A stretch of DNA of 64,000 bases from Pseudopyrenochaeta lycopersici. Its lineage: Eukaryota; Ascomycota; Dothideomycetes; Pleosporales; Pseudopyrenochaetaceae. The DNA is taken from positions 124,001 through 188,000 of the forward strand of contig NHZP01000027.1 in NCBI GenBank assembly GCA_003313425.1, given 5' to 3'. The position numbers were made by a program, and so were the translations under genes. The notes below the pieces were generated by a model. That model was not told where the DNA came from. It saw nothing but the letters and a program-made list of their open reading frames with translations, and ran no database searches. Shown piece by piece: positions 23,995 to 33,049 of this stretch (positions are counted from its first letter, which is position 1; every line of letters starts with the position of its first letter).

Positions 23995-24422
23995 GGAGGT
24001 TCAGGTTGGAAAGTAAGGGTTACTCGGGCGAAATGGACTGGCAGCACTACTACGATTGATCGCCTTTCGCGAAAAAGTTTGTCGAGACAACGAAATAACG
24101 ATATACCGAAACGAAAGCCGCGGTCTCTATGCTCGGGAATCACAAGGATGTGAGAGGGCTGGAGCGGGTCTTTTGCTCGGTCGGCGGATATGTCATCAAA
24201 GTGGTGACGCTCTGGAAGGTGCATATTCCACACAGCGATATTGACCTTTATCCCAGCCTTCTCGTATTTCGATCTTGCCTTCTCTTCTATACTGGCAATC
24301 TCGCGTTCCCTACCGATGACGTCTAGATCGAATCCAATCTTATCAAATGCGCCCATGGCCATAGTTATCGTTTGCGGGAGGAATCCTGTTAGGACTGATG
24401 CAAGCAACTCTAAGTGCACCAT
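23988..24422 (-). CDS. Hypothetical 144-aa protein directly upstream of the NLR
   Basis: A complete ATG-to-stop frame on the same strand as the NLR, overlapping its first codons by 7 bp in another frame. The N-terminal half (MVHLELLASVLTGFLPQTIT, MGAFDKIGFDLDVIGRE, IKVNIAVWNMHLPERHHFDD) looks like a real globular protein with balanced codon use. The C-terminal part is rich in Arg (RDRGFRFG, FRERRSIVV). I do not recognise a family. It may be an independent small gene, a former 5' exon region of the NLR, or a gene whose original C-terminus was lost by frameshift. Confidence 0.4.
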   Translation of the reverse strand: MVHLELLASVLTGFLPQTITMAMGAFDKIGFDLDVIGREREIASIEEKARSKYEKAGIKVNIAVWNMHLPERHHFDDISADRAKDPLQPSHILVIPEHRDRGFRFGISLFRCLDKLFRERRSIVVVLPVHFARVTLTFQPEPPC

Positions 24423-25139
24423 TTCTCCTATCGCAACTAATTAGCTATATACTTCTATAATCTTGAGCTATCGACGTACTAGAAGCGCGACGATAGAATA
24501 GACTGTTTTATCAAGCGACCAGCAATCAACTGCTGACTGTAGGAAGACCCTTCGCAAGTTGTCCTTGTTACACCCTTTGTACGGAGGGGCTTACCTCCTC
24601 AAGTATTCCCATTCAGAGTGCCCCTCCATTCTAAAACTAAACTACATCAGGAGGGATTGGCCGCTCGGGCCCACCACTTGACGCCACAGCCCCTCATCTA
24701 TTGACGTGCACTTGTCTTTGACTAATTGCGACTTCTCCTTGAGCAGCTTCATCGTAATGAACTCAAACACATGATCAGTGCCGCTGCGTATCCTTGTAAC
24801 AAGCAGACCTGAGCTTCACATCCGTCTTGGTTTCAGGCAGATGTCGAACGCAACGTACCAGGATCTACTACACGAAGTGCCGAAGCAGTGCGCTATCAGC
24901 CGCTCATTACTGGTCAGCGGCATTGACTAGCCAGCGAGATTTGGTGGTCAGCAACACTTGGTGAAGGAATGGTGTGGGAGTGTGGCGTCTCTGTCGGAGG
25001 ATTTAAAGAGGAACATCGACTCTATAAGTTACGCCTTGCAGGCAGTGCAGTCTCTTCGTTGATATAATCCTCATTCATCATTCGCTTATATTCCGCAGCC
25101 CATGCAAGGCGATAGACCAGTGTCTCCAGCGCTGTAATC
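24423..25139. other. Intergenic, no supported gene
   Basis: Mixed-composition sequence upstream of the 144-aa frame, on the side where its promoter should lie. No domain-bearing frame seen. Confidence 0.35.
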
Positions 25140-25330
25140 ATGTCGTTGCAGCAGCAGCCACAGACTTCTCAAACTCCTCTACAGAAAGCTGTCAAAACTG
25201 TGCCATGAATACGACGCGGACATCTACTTCCAAGCGCGTCGTAAGGGTCGCTTCGACGGGTTTATGTCTACGCATAGTATGAGACAGGACCGCCTTGGTC
25301 GCCGGCAGATGGAGATGCTCTTGTAGCCCC
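25140..25330 (+). pseudogene. Fragment resembling a small MADS-like fungal protein
   Basis: The plus-strand frame gives LLKLLYRKLSKLCHEYDADI, then YFQARRKGRFDGFMSTHSM. The order Leu/Lys-rich helix, then LC.eyDADiY, then RRKGRf..f.S resembles the SRF/MADS-box core of short fungal proteins (KLCDADVYL..RRKGR). There is no convincing start and a stop follows at about 25325. The assignment rests on this one block. Confidence 0.3.
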
Positions 25331-25627
25331 CTTACCTCTCACACGTATTTGAAAACCAACTCTTGCCAATGACAAACTATATCCCTCGCCGGTGATCAAG
25401 TCGCCATCCCGCTGCCGTCGAGCTCATCTGATGTATCTGATGCGGCCTGCGGGACCCGAATTCTGAGTTCAGGGTGATATTCTAAGGCTTGTTGCCTCAC
25501 CTCATGAACTGTGTGATCAAGCTGGAGTCCCGGATATCGTTGCCGTTCTCCTAAGGCTTGATCGTGTCGAGCGTCGTCCCGTTGCTGGCCGCCATTAGGC
25601 AGTGAATCGTCTCCTTCGGAGGCATCT

Positions 25628-26400
25628 GGGATACGGTTAGCTTTGGCGAGCTGCAAGAATTAGCAAGGAAGAGCATGGAAATGCCGCAGGAGATCGAGAG
25701 CGAAAACAGAAATTGGCTCGAGAAGCTTAAACGAACATACTCTAATCCAGACTACCTAATAAATTCCATGAATCGCACAATCAGCTCTAGTGATAGCCTA
25801 GAGAAATAGGAGAGTAAAGAGTAAGAAAGCAGAAAGGTAAAAGAGGGTTATTTACCTTTAGATAACAGTTTCTTTTACCTATTAAAGCGAAAGCTCCTCT
25901 TAGAAGATTATTAAACGACCGTTAAATAAGCTAAGGTATCGCTTATTACTTTAACAGACGCTAAGGGCATACAGTAGTCCCCTACTACGTTAATGTGTAC
26001 AAGCCTTTCTCCTTTCTATAAAGACTTATTAGTTATACTATCCTCTAACTCTTTAGTAACTAAGCCCGCAGCAGAGGCGTTTATAAGAAGTTATAACTAA
26101 TAGTAAGGGGTGTATAGTAACTTTATTGACTTACTAGGAAGTAACGAGTGAGACGGAGCACTAAATAGTTAGTTCCTTACGCTTGCAACAAACAGGTAGC
26201 TAATGTGTAAACTAGCCTAGAAAATGTTCTTATTATATCTGCAAGGAATATGTAGTTAATAAGATTCGTTTTACTACTACAGCATTCTATAAGACGCTTC
26301 TAGAACTTAAGTGCATTTGCAATTATTAAATTCATTACTATAGTATTATTACCTAAGAAGGAGAGGTAATAGCTCTTGGGAGGATAGAGGAGGGAAGGAG
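25628..26400 (+). pseudogene. 3' part of a DNA-ligase-like repeat, mildly RIP-affected copy
   Basis: 25628-25808 matches 53262-53460 base for base apart from transitions and a small indel, and the similarity continues to about 26400 (matching up to 54040). The frame reads LQELARKSMEMPQEIESENR, NWLEKLKRTYSNPDYLINSM, then continues with TAG/TAA at Gln positions (KRKLLLEDY, LITLTDAKG). The copy at 52.6-54.0 kb has the ligase core upstream of this region, so this is the C-terminal extension of that protein. Here it is truncated at its 5' side. This copy keeps many C and G bases where the other has T and A. Confidence 0.7.
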
Positions 26401-26649
26401 GGGGATGGGTAACTATTAGATAATGTCCCTTTGACGTCATCGTAGGACCCGTTCTGGCTTTAGAAATGCGCTATTAATAGCTAGAATTAAAATAGAAAAT
26501 AGAACTAAAATTACACGTATATAATAATAACGTGACATCGTGTTAGTAATATCCTTTTAATTAGTGTAAGTTCCCGTCGCATGTGTATTACTGCGATACA
26601 GTTCACATTAATATAGCTATAAGAGAGTAATATGTTGGGATTAGGCAGT
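26401..26649. other. Unassigned sequence between repeats
   Basis: No gene seen. The palindrome TGACGTCA lies at 26433-26440; given the dead surroundings it is probably chance. Confidence 0.3.
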
Positions 26650-26860
26650 TGTTTTGGTCCTACTAATCTGGGTTAGAAGCTTCTTGGCGGAGACTAAAAA
26701 TTTCGCTCATCTGTAATGAGCTTTTTGGCTGCTGAAAACCCGCTCTACCTCACTACTTATCGCTGGTATTAAGAAGGTATCGAAAGCCATACATGCTAAG
26801 ACTGGAAAGTTAGTTTGATGCTCCTTCTACTAGGCGATCGCAGTGCAGATGCAAGGCCTA
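26650..26860 (-). pseudogene. hAT transposase C-terminal fragment (second family)
   Basis: The minus strand gives TAIA, two stops, then KEHQTNFPVLACMAFDTFLI followed by PAISSEVERVFS, and in the next frame AAKKLITDERN. This is the hAT C-terminal block (WW..h....YP.Ls.mA.D.lsIPAmSsEvERvFSsakklit). The two stops (TAG TAG) stand where two Trp codons are conserved. It differs from the relic at 18.9 kb, which has the GARRTI variant. Confidence 0.7.
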
Positions 26861-28944
26861 GCGAAGATATTGTTCGTCAGCATGTTACGCTAGGAGCGGA
26901 CGCCGTCTCTGTATACATAAAGCGAGCGATCACGAGCGGTCGGCCCAAGCACGGTAGCCACGATACGGCCTAGGGTTTTGGCTTTCACTACTAAGAATGA
27001 TACGAAACATGCGCTCTATGTTATACGTAGATCAAACAAGCAGTAGAACAGAGGGCAGAGGCAATAAAGCTAGTTGCGCCTAAACCCGCGAAGAATAAGG
27101 CCTTCTAAGAGGCATTCTCTTACAGCTGCTGGGGAAGATGCTGCGCGGATTAATTAGGCAAGTCTAATCTAAACTATGTTTGTTAAAGTAAGTAGGTAAG
27201 TTAGAGTGGTAAACGCTTTTTCAGATTAATTCCTAAAACTTTTAACTAGTACCTTCACCTACCTAAGCTCTTGCTATTGTTAATATCACGTGAAGACAGA
27301 CGCCCTGCTTATGTTATGTTGTTCTTCGCTGGGCGCAATAGTACGAAAGCAGCCGCTAGGTCAAGACTAGGACCTTGAGCCTGAGCACCCGCACGGAGTT
27401 TAGAGTGCGCTAAGGAACAGTCACCAGTTCCATTGATAGCACATACTAATAATATGCTTTGATGGGCAGCGCTAGACATGACTATATAACATGGGTTTAG
27501 TATTACGATTTACAGGAGGTGGTGTTTCTTCCAGAATAGGAGACAGTCTACGAGTACTACAGCTTCGTGAATACAGGATATCTTGCATATCGCCAGAGAG
27601 TTTAGTTAGCTTGGCGAGCTTGGCTGGTAGTGTGTTTCCATTAAGAGGAGCTTTAGTGACGTGCGTGACCGTGTACTGTATTAAGGCTGCTGGTGGAAAC
27701 AAGCTAAGCACTTGCAACGGCCAGAAGTCCTACTTCGAGGTTGAATACACGGCACAATGTAAGTAAAGCCAGGCTTGCAATTGCGATTCTACCAGCTAAC
27801 GTGGTAGCAGACTAGGTCTTTGGTTCTAAGAAGCCAGCTACTGCGGGTAAGCGTAGTGGTACTTAGCATGTTATGGCTTTGCAAAGTTTTGTTACGGCTT
27901 TTAAGTAGAGAGAATTAGTTAATTAACTTAGTTACCTGTGTTTGTGTTCCTTAAACTGTTGTTCCTATGTGTGTGCTGTACTTGAAGCCTTGTCTTTCTG
28001 TACTATTATGTTAAGGTTTGTAGAGTCGCTTTATCTTATGTGTTGCGGCTGCAATACCTTTAGTCTCGCCCTAATGTTCAGTTGTTGTTTGTACTGGCTT
28101 ACCCTTGTGCCCCTAGGCCTGAAATTTGTCCTCTAAGTTCTGATGTTATTCTGTATTGTGATACCTTCTACTAGGTTCTTATGTGGCCGCGTTTTGTGGT
28201 GTGATCTGCCGTTGAACGCAGCGTTAGGAGCACTTCGCTATGACGCAGCTCTACGAGAGCAATGCTCCGCTTAGGCGTGCCTTTAAGTCTACTAAGTATA
28301 AGAGCTCTTATACGAATCTCCTTAGACCTTGTCAATTGTGTTGGAGGGTTACTACTCCCTTCGACACAGGGGGTTAACAGTGGACGAGGCTGTCTGTTAA
28401 TCTATAGTCTTGTGTGGCATTAATCGTAGCATGCTGGGTGTCTGTAAAGTAATTCGTGTGAGAGGTAATGCTGTTCAGCTGAGGGCACGCCGAAGTGGGA
28501 CGTCGCAAACATTATTAGTTAGCGATAGACTGACCAGGAAGCCTATTATTAACTGTATGTTATGTGTTGTGGCTATAGAAGAAGTGTTTAGGCTCCGTCG
28601 TTGCTCTCGTGTTACTGTGTTATAGCTCAATAGCTGTTGCTGCGTTCGATGAACGTTGTCATGTTGTGTAGCTTGCTCGCAAATTTTGTTAGCCTGTCTG
28701 TGCCGCGGCCGTAACGGTGGCTCCACAGATACCAAATCGACGCAGAAGGGCGCGTGATGGCCTGTAGAGACCGTCGCGGCCACTAGCAGATGTGCTTTGA
28801 TGCTTTTGTGATGGGGTTTCCAAAAACTGATTTCTCGCTGTTTGTCGTGTTTTTTCACCAACGTTTTAAAGGTATTATTGCTGTGAAGCCCAAATCTTGG
28901 TGTTCTGCCAAGAATATTCACGTAAGCTCTAGGCTTATAGCGCC
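26861..28944. other. Unassigned 2.1-kb stretch left of the Fot1 element
   Basis: Open frames occur on both strands (for example 27491-27766 plus and 27472-27717 minus over the same DNA), but I see no domain, no intron pattern and no terminal repeat. 27900-28140 is T-rich and gives spurious Cys/Leu-rich frames. The sequence is less TA-rich than its neighbours. Confidence 0.4.
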
Positions 28945-28946
28945 TA

Positions 28947-29060
28947 TCCGTGCCAAGGATCAGCTTACCAAGCAGATTCGGCTGCGCCGACACTCGCCGT
29001 AGGCGAGTGCCTGCAGCCCACACGATAATACCGACCAAACGATAAATCTTCAACCACTTT
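28947..29060. repeat. Left terminal inverted repeat of the Fot1 element (114 bp)
   Basis: Exact reverse complement of 30824-30937 over the full length by eye. Contains the 19-bp palindrome at about 28994-29012. Confidence 0.9.
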
Positions 29061-29089
29061 TTACTTCTATCGGTGCCTACAGCCACCAT

Positions 29090-30698
29090 AATACCTAAAT
29101 CACCAATATTAATTAACGATTAGATTGCAGAGATTCTGGACTCGATTTCGGATGCCCCTAAGCCTAATTTTTCCAAACTGGCGCGTGAGCATGGTGTTCT
29201 ATATCAACGATTACTTGCCCGTTCAAAGGGCCGCCCAACCCTCTCTTAGCGTCTACTAACCATGTGCAAGCTTACTTAAGCTTAAGAAGGCGCATTATAT
29301 GATTATATTGCTCGCCTTAATGAGTTAGGAGTATGTGTGCGATTGCCAATAATTGTATCATGCGCCAACTACCTTCTTCAACGTGGCTATGAGGGCCCTG
29401 GAGCGCCTCCATCAGCCAACTCACGATAGGCAAAGAATTGGCTTGAACGCCACCCCGAGCTCTACATTCGACGTTAACAATCTCTTAATCTTCAGCGCGC
29501 GATCGCACACGATATTAAAGCTATCCTTAAATAGTTTAATGGCTTTATGGATATCATCAAGATGCATAGGATTACACCAATAGATATTTGGAACTTTAAT
29601 GAAACTGGCTTTCGCATTGGAATTAGAAAAGATCAATGGGTTATTACTTTTGAGCCTCGCCGCCGCGTCTATCTGCCAACGCCTGACGATCGTACATCCT
29701 TAATAATGACCGAGTGTATTAATGCTGAAGGAAATACTATTCCACTAATAATAATTATTAAAGGAACAGCATTTCTTAAACAGTATTTTAGCGATCTACT
29801 AGATAACTATCTAGTTGCTTATAGCACTAGTGGTTATACAAACGATGAATTAAGCCTTGAGTGGGCAAAGCACTTCGTACGAGAGAGTCAAAAGTACCTT
29901 AAGGGTATATATCGACTACTTTTATTTAATAGCTTTAACTCTTATTGCACTCAAGAGCTTCTAGAGGTTCTAGAAGATCATAAGGTGATTGCATATCGCC
30001 TTCCACTACATACATCACATTTCCTTCAACCACTTGATGTTGGTTGCTTCCAGCCATATAAGTACTGGCATACGCAGGCGGTTGATCATGCAACACGGAC
30101 AGGCTGTACATCTTTTAACAAAGTTGAATTCTTGGCAGCAATCGAATCAATTCGCGCCTATACCTTTAAAAGGCAGACAATCTAAAAAGGCTGGCGGGAC
30201 TCAGGGCTTTTCCCACTAAATGCTAAGCGCATTAAAGAGAATGTACAAAAGGATATTGCTATCCTTAATACTAATTGCCAGAGTGGGAGCGAGAGCGAAG
30301 GCGAAGAGGAAGGCGAAGAGGAAGAGAGAACTACCCCACCACCACAAGAGTTATATACACTATTAACGATCCGTACGCTTAAGAGGAATATCAACTATTA
30401 TCTTGATAACGAGGATATAAGCGAGAACGTTAAACGCACACTGTTTGGAGCGTACAACATGTCGGTAGCTGGTGATCAAGCAATTAGAGAACTATGGACT
30501 ATGACTTTAATCGCACAATCACGCCGCGCACGCCAACAGCGATCCCGTACACTTCTTAAGACATTAATAGGTGTTATCTACTCCTATTCTGCGCGAAAGA
30601 TAGTGCAAAATAAGCTTATGTCTGAGCTGAAGGACCTTAAAATGAATTATCGCAGAATGAAAGGAATGCTGATAGGGAAGAAGAAACAGCATCTCTAG
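29090..30698 (+). pseudogene. DDE_1 (Fot1) transposase, inactivated
   Basis: The N-terminal psq-like helix-turn-helix reads IAEILDSISDAPKPNFSKLA, REHGVLYQRLLA and RSKGRPTLS, then a TAG. The core from about 29547 has DIWNFNETGFRIG, YRLLLFNSFNSYCTQELLEV and PLHTSHFLQPLDVGCFQPYK. The family carries Asp in the first two blocks (NxDETGF, LDGhgSH); both are Asn here and only the third (LQPLDV) keeps its Asp, so the enzyme should be catalytically dead. A TAA at 30183 separates KRQTI from KGWRDSGLFPLN. The C-terminal acidic and basic tail continues to 30698. All changes are G-to-A or C-to-T. Confidence 0.85.
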
Positions 30699-30823
30699 GC
30701 TTATCAGCCAGTCTATAATTAATTACAACTGGTATGGGCTTTAATGCGCAGGGCAGGATTACTAGCATATGAAAATTACTATGAGAACTGGCGGGGCTGA
30801 GGAGTTATTTCAATAGTTAATAG

Positions 30824-30937
30824 AAAGTGGTTGAAGATTTATCGTTTGGTCGGTATTATCGTGTGGGCTGCAGGCACTCGCCTACGGCGAGTGTCGGCGC
30901 AGCCGAATCTGCTTGGTAAGCTGATCCTTGGCACGGA
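30824..30937. repeat. Right terminal inverted repeat of the Fot1 element (114 bp)
   Basis: Exact reverse complement of 28947-29060; followed by TA at 30938-30939. Confidence 0.9.
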
Positions 30938-31109
30938 TACCCTTTGTAGGGCGCTCTAACGCTAGAGCCATCTTTATTTGTAAGCTTTGTAATGCCCGCA
31001 CCTCTCTTCTTTCCTAAAACTAATACTGTTAAACCATTCAAGCTAGGTATAAGCAGGAAATAAACCTAATTCCTATTTTGCACACAAGGCTGAGGCAGCA
31101 GGTGAGACC

Positions 31110-31400
31110 ATGACAGTCAAGGCTTGGCGGCGCGTTTGCTGAGGCATCGACATTGGATAGATCCGAGTCGTGCCACGCAAGTGCAGGTGATGACAGACAG
31201 AGAGCCTCCACCTATCATTGCAACCCTAAGGTCGTCCACATTTTCAAATAATGTGCTGTGTCCCCGGAACAGGATTTCATACATAACCATCATCTTACTC
31301 CACAAAACCCCGGTTGCTCGGCATTCATCGAGTGCGTCAACGATGATGAAGACCCTCGAATACAAAGCAGCCAACATACCTCACTGGCGGTGCAGCCGAC
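31110..31400 (-). pseudogene. NACHT-domain fragment of a second NLR-like gene
   Basis: The minus strand reads LYSRVFIIVDALDECRATG, the Walker B block of fungal NACHT/STAND NTPases, followed by FENVDDLRVAMIGGG, where the family has a segment ending in a serine/arginine sensor. Frame quality falls off beyond that and no Walker A is found upstream. It is a 0.2-0.3 kb scrap next to a LINE relic. Confidence 0.45.
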
Positions 31401-31559
31401 CAGCCCATACAGGGGGACGCCTCGAGTATGGTGGAAAGAGCGCCATCTGCCCCCACACAGGGCAGCCAGGGGAAACCCAGGCAGAAACGAAAACATGATG
31501 GTTAAACGACCAAATCCAAGCAGTTCCCGATTGGGAATACAGCGGCAGCTGGAGGTGAT

Positions 31560-32395
31560 TGTCCTGCTTGTGGACAGCGCCACAAATTGTCTGACTGTTA
31601 CTGTGTATACACTGAAACGGCTCCTGAATGGTTTAAGTCTAATCAGAGTATAACTAAACTGGTAAAGTACAAAATAGACAATGATACTGAATTACAAAGA
31701 ATGATACAGGACCCAGAGGGAAAGAGACCTCAAGTCATCAACGAACGCGATCGCTCCTCCATGGCTGTCGATCCGTCTCTGTACCAGGTCGGCATTGAAG
31801 AATAGGAACAGGATTGGAGACAGAGGAGAGCCTTGAGTTGTTTCCGAACAGCATGTGACGAGGTGGCGTATATGCCTATAGGCAAATACGCCACGATGGA
31901 GTCTGTGGCTTGTCTGCCTTCGTAAGCAGATACAGCCCACGTGTATATAAGTACTCAGAAGACTATAGGTCAATCTACACACTTGAAGAATCACCTTTTC
32001 AACTCCTTGGGGTAGGTCAGCCTGTGGTAGACTTCGGGCCTCAGAGGATTGGCCATTAATTTGGATAGTCGCGGTGCGTTCTGAACAGAATGCCCCTATC
32101 CACCGAAGCAGCTCTCCCGTATGCCTCGCACCTTCGTTCTCCGCAGCAATCTTTCTTTGCAGACTCCATTGTACGCTCCCTTGACGTCGAAACTAACCAA
32201 GCTGAGGATTCGTCGTCCCCGTCAGGCGGTGTAGATCTGCTCTTGTAGAAGTACGAGTGCTTGCTCAGCTGATCGTTGTTTACGGGCTCCAAAGTGGTTG
32301 GTGGGAAGAAGGCCGTATGTCTCTACCGCGTGCGAGATCCGAATTTGTGCGAACTTTGTACCGCATACAAGCTCTAAACAAATCAGGTACAGCCC
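31560..32395 (-). mobile_element. LINE (Tad/I-type non-LTR) reverse-transcriptase relic
   Basis: On the minus strand from 32395 the frames give RISHAVETYGLLPTNHFGAR, SAEQALVLLQEQIY, LVSFDVKGAYNG, RHTGELLRWIGAFCSERTAT, QINGQSSEARSLPQ and, after a nested insertion, TQGSPLSPILFLFFNADLV, then GGAIAFVDDL. FVDD is the catalytic box and QGSPLSPILF the preceding fingers motif. A later HSGAVSV block fits the SGA.F region. The frame changes several times, so it is dead. Composition is balanced rather than TA-rich, so decay here was by indels and insertion, not mainly RIP. The 5' part and the 3' end are missing. Confidence 0.8.
31836..32004 (+). mobile_element. 169-bp solo-LTR-like insertion nested in the LINE
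   Basis: The direct repeat CCTTG (31831-31835 and 32005-32009) flanks a 169-bp block that interrupts the LINE exactly inside the codons for LPQG/SPLSP. The block begins AGTTGTTTCC and ends TTTTCAACT, so its ends are inverted (AGTTG/CAACT). It holds a TATA-like TATATAAG near 31953. A 5-bp target duplication and an internal promoter fit a solo LTR or TRIM; a MITE is the alternative. Orientation is inferred from the TATA box only. Confidence 0.7.
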
Positions 32396-32614
32396 TTGTG
32401 CAGGCTAGGCAAGACAACGCCAACTAGTGGCTGCACTTACAACTGCTCTGTTATAGAAAGCAGACGTTAGGGTGTAAATTATTCAGAAGTCATTTACCTG
32501 CTTTTAGTAACAACATAGCACAAGAGGATTAGAAGTAATAATATTATTTACTGAGTATTTATAACGTATAGTAGACTAATTTAGGAAATTTAAGAGATTA
32601 TGTAATTAGTTAGT

Positions 32615-32737
32615 TGTTAGCCAACACGGTTAGCTCCTCACGTGCTCTGTTATATAAGCATCCACAGGGTATATAGTTCCCTTGTGTCTCATTTGATAGG
32701 AATCAACCTAGTTCCTCCTGCCTGCTGCCCGCCAACA
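32615..32737 (+). mobile_element. 123-bp solo-LTR/TRIM-like element, copy 1
   Basis: Starts TGTTAGCCAACA and ends CCCGCCAACA (TG...CA ends), with a 5-bp target duplication TTAGT at 32610-32614 and 32738-32742. TATATAAG lies inside. It matches 59476-59598 with only two substitutions. The surrounding DNA is TA-rich and damaged while the element is not. Confidence 0.85.
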
Positions 32738-33049
32738 TTAGTTCTGTTAATTACCTATTAAATTATTTCTTATTTTGTGTGGTCTGCTAAGATAAGTCTG
32801 TTACTATTTAAATATACAAGAGAAACGTTAGATATTTATCCTAGCAATTATAATAATTATAGTCCGTTAGTAACGTTTCGGGCATATATTAAGCTACTAG
32901 ATGTTAACACTAAGATCTGCTAGCTATCTCTGCCCGTTAAGATTATTTATAAGATAGTTCTACCTTAATATAGTTAGTTGTATAGAATAGCTAATATAGA
33001 TAAGTACGTTTCTATATATTAGTTAGTCTAGAGTGTATAACGTGAGCGG

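Larger units (their letters stand above)
28947..30937 (+). mobile_element. Fot1/pogo-type DNA transposon, 1991 bp, complete ends
   Basis: Identical 114-bp terminal inverted repeats (28947-29060 and 30824-30937) begin TCCGTGCCAAGG and are flanked on both sides by TA (28945-28946, 30938-30939), the expected target duplication. Between them lies a DDE_1 transposase relic in plus orientation. Each terminal repeat contains the 19-bp palindrome CACTCGCCGTAGGCGAGTG (or its complement). The length is close to that usual for Fot1 elements (about 1.9 kb). Confidence 0.9.

Noticed and set aside
27491..28136. Cys/Leu-rich frames that could suggest small secreted proteins
   Set aside because: The T-rich composition produces them. 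No convincing signal peptide with a conserved cysteine pattern, and overlapping frames exist on the other strand.
28475..29089. 204-codon minus-strand frame
   Set aside because: It runs across the boundary of the Fot1 element and through its left terminal repeat, and its first 38 codons are simply that repeat, which is also open in the right-hand copy.
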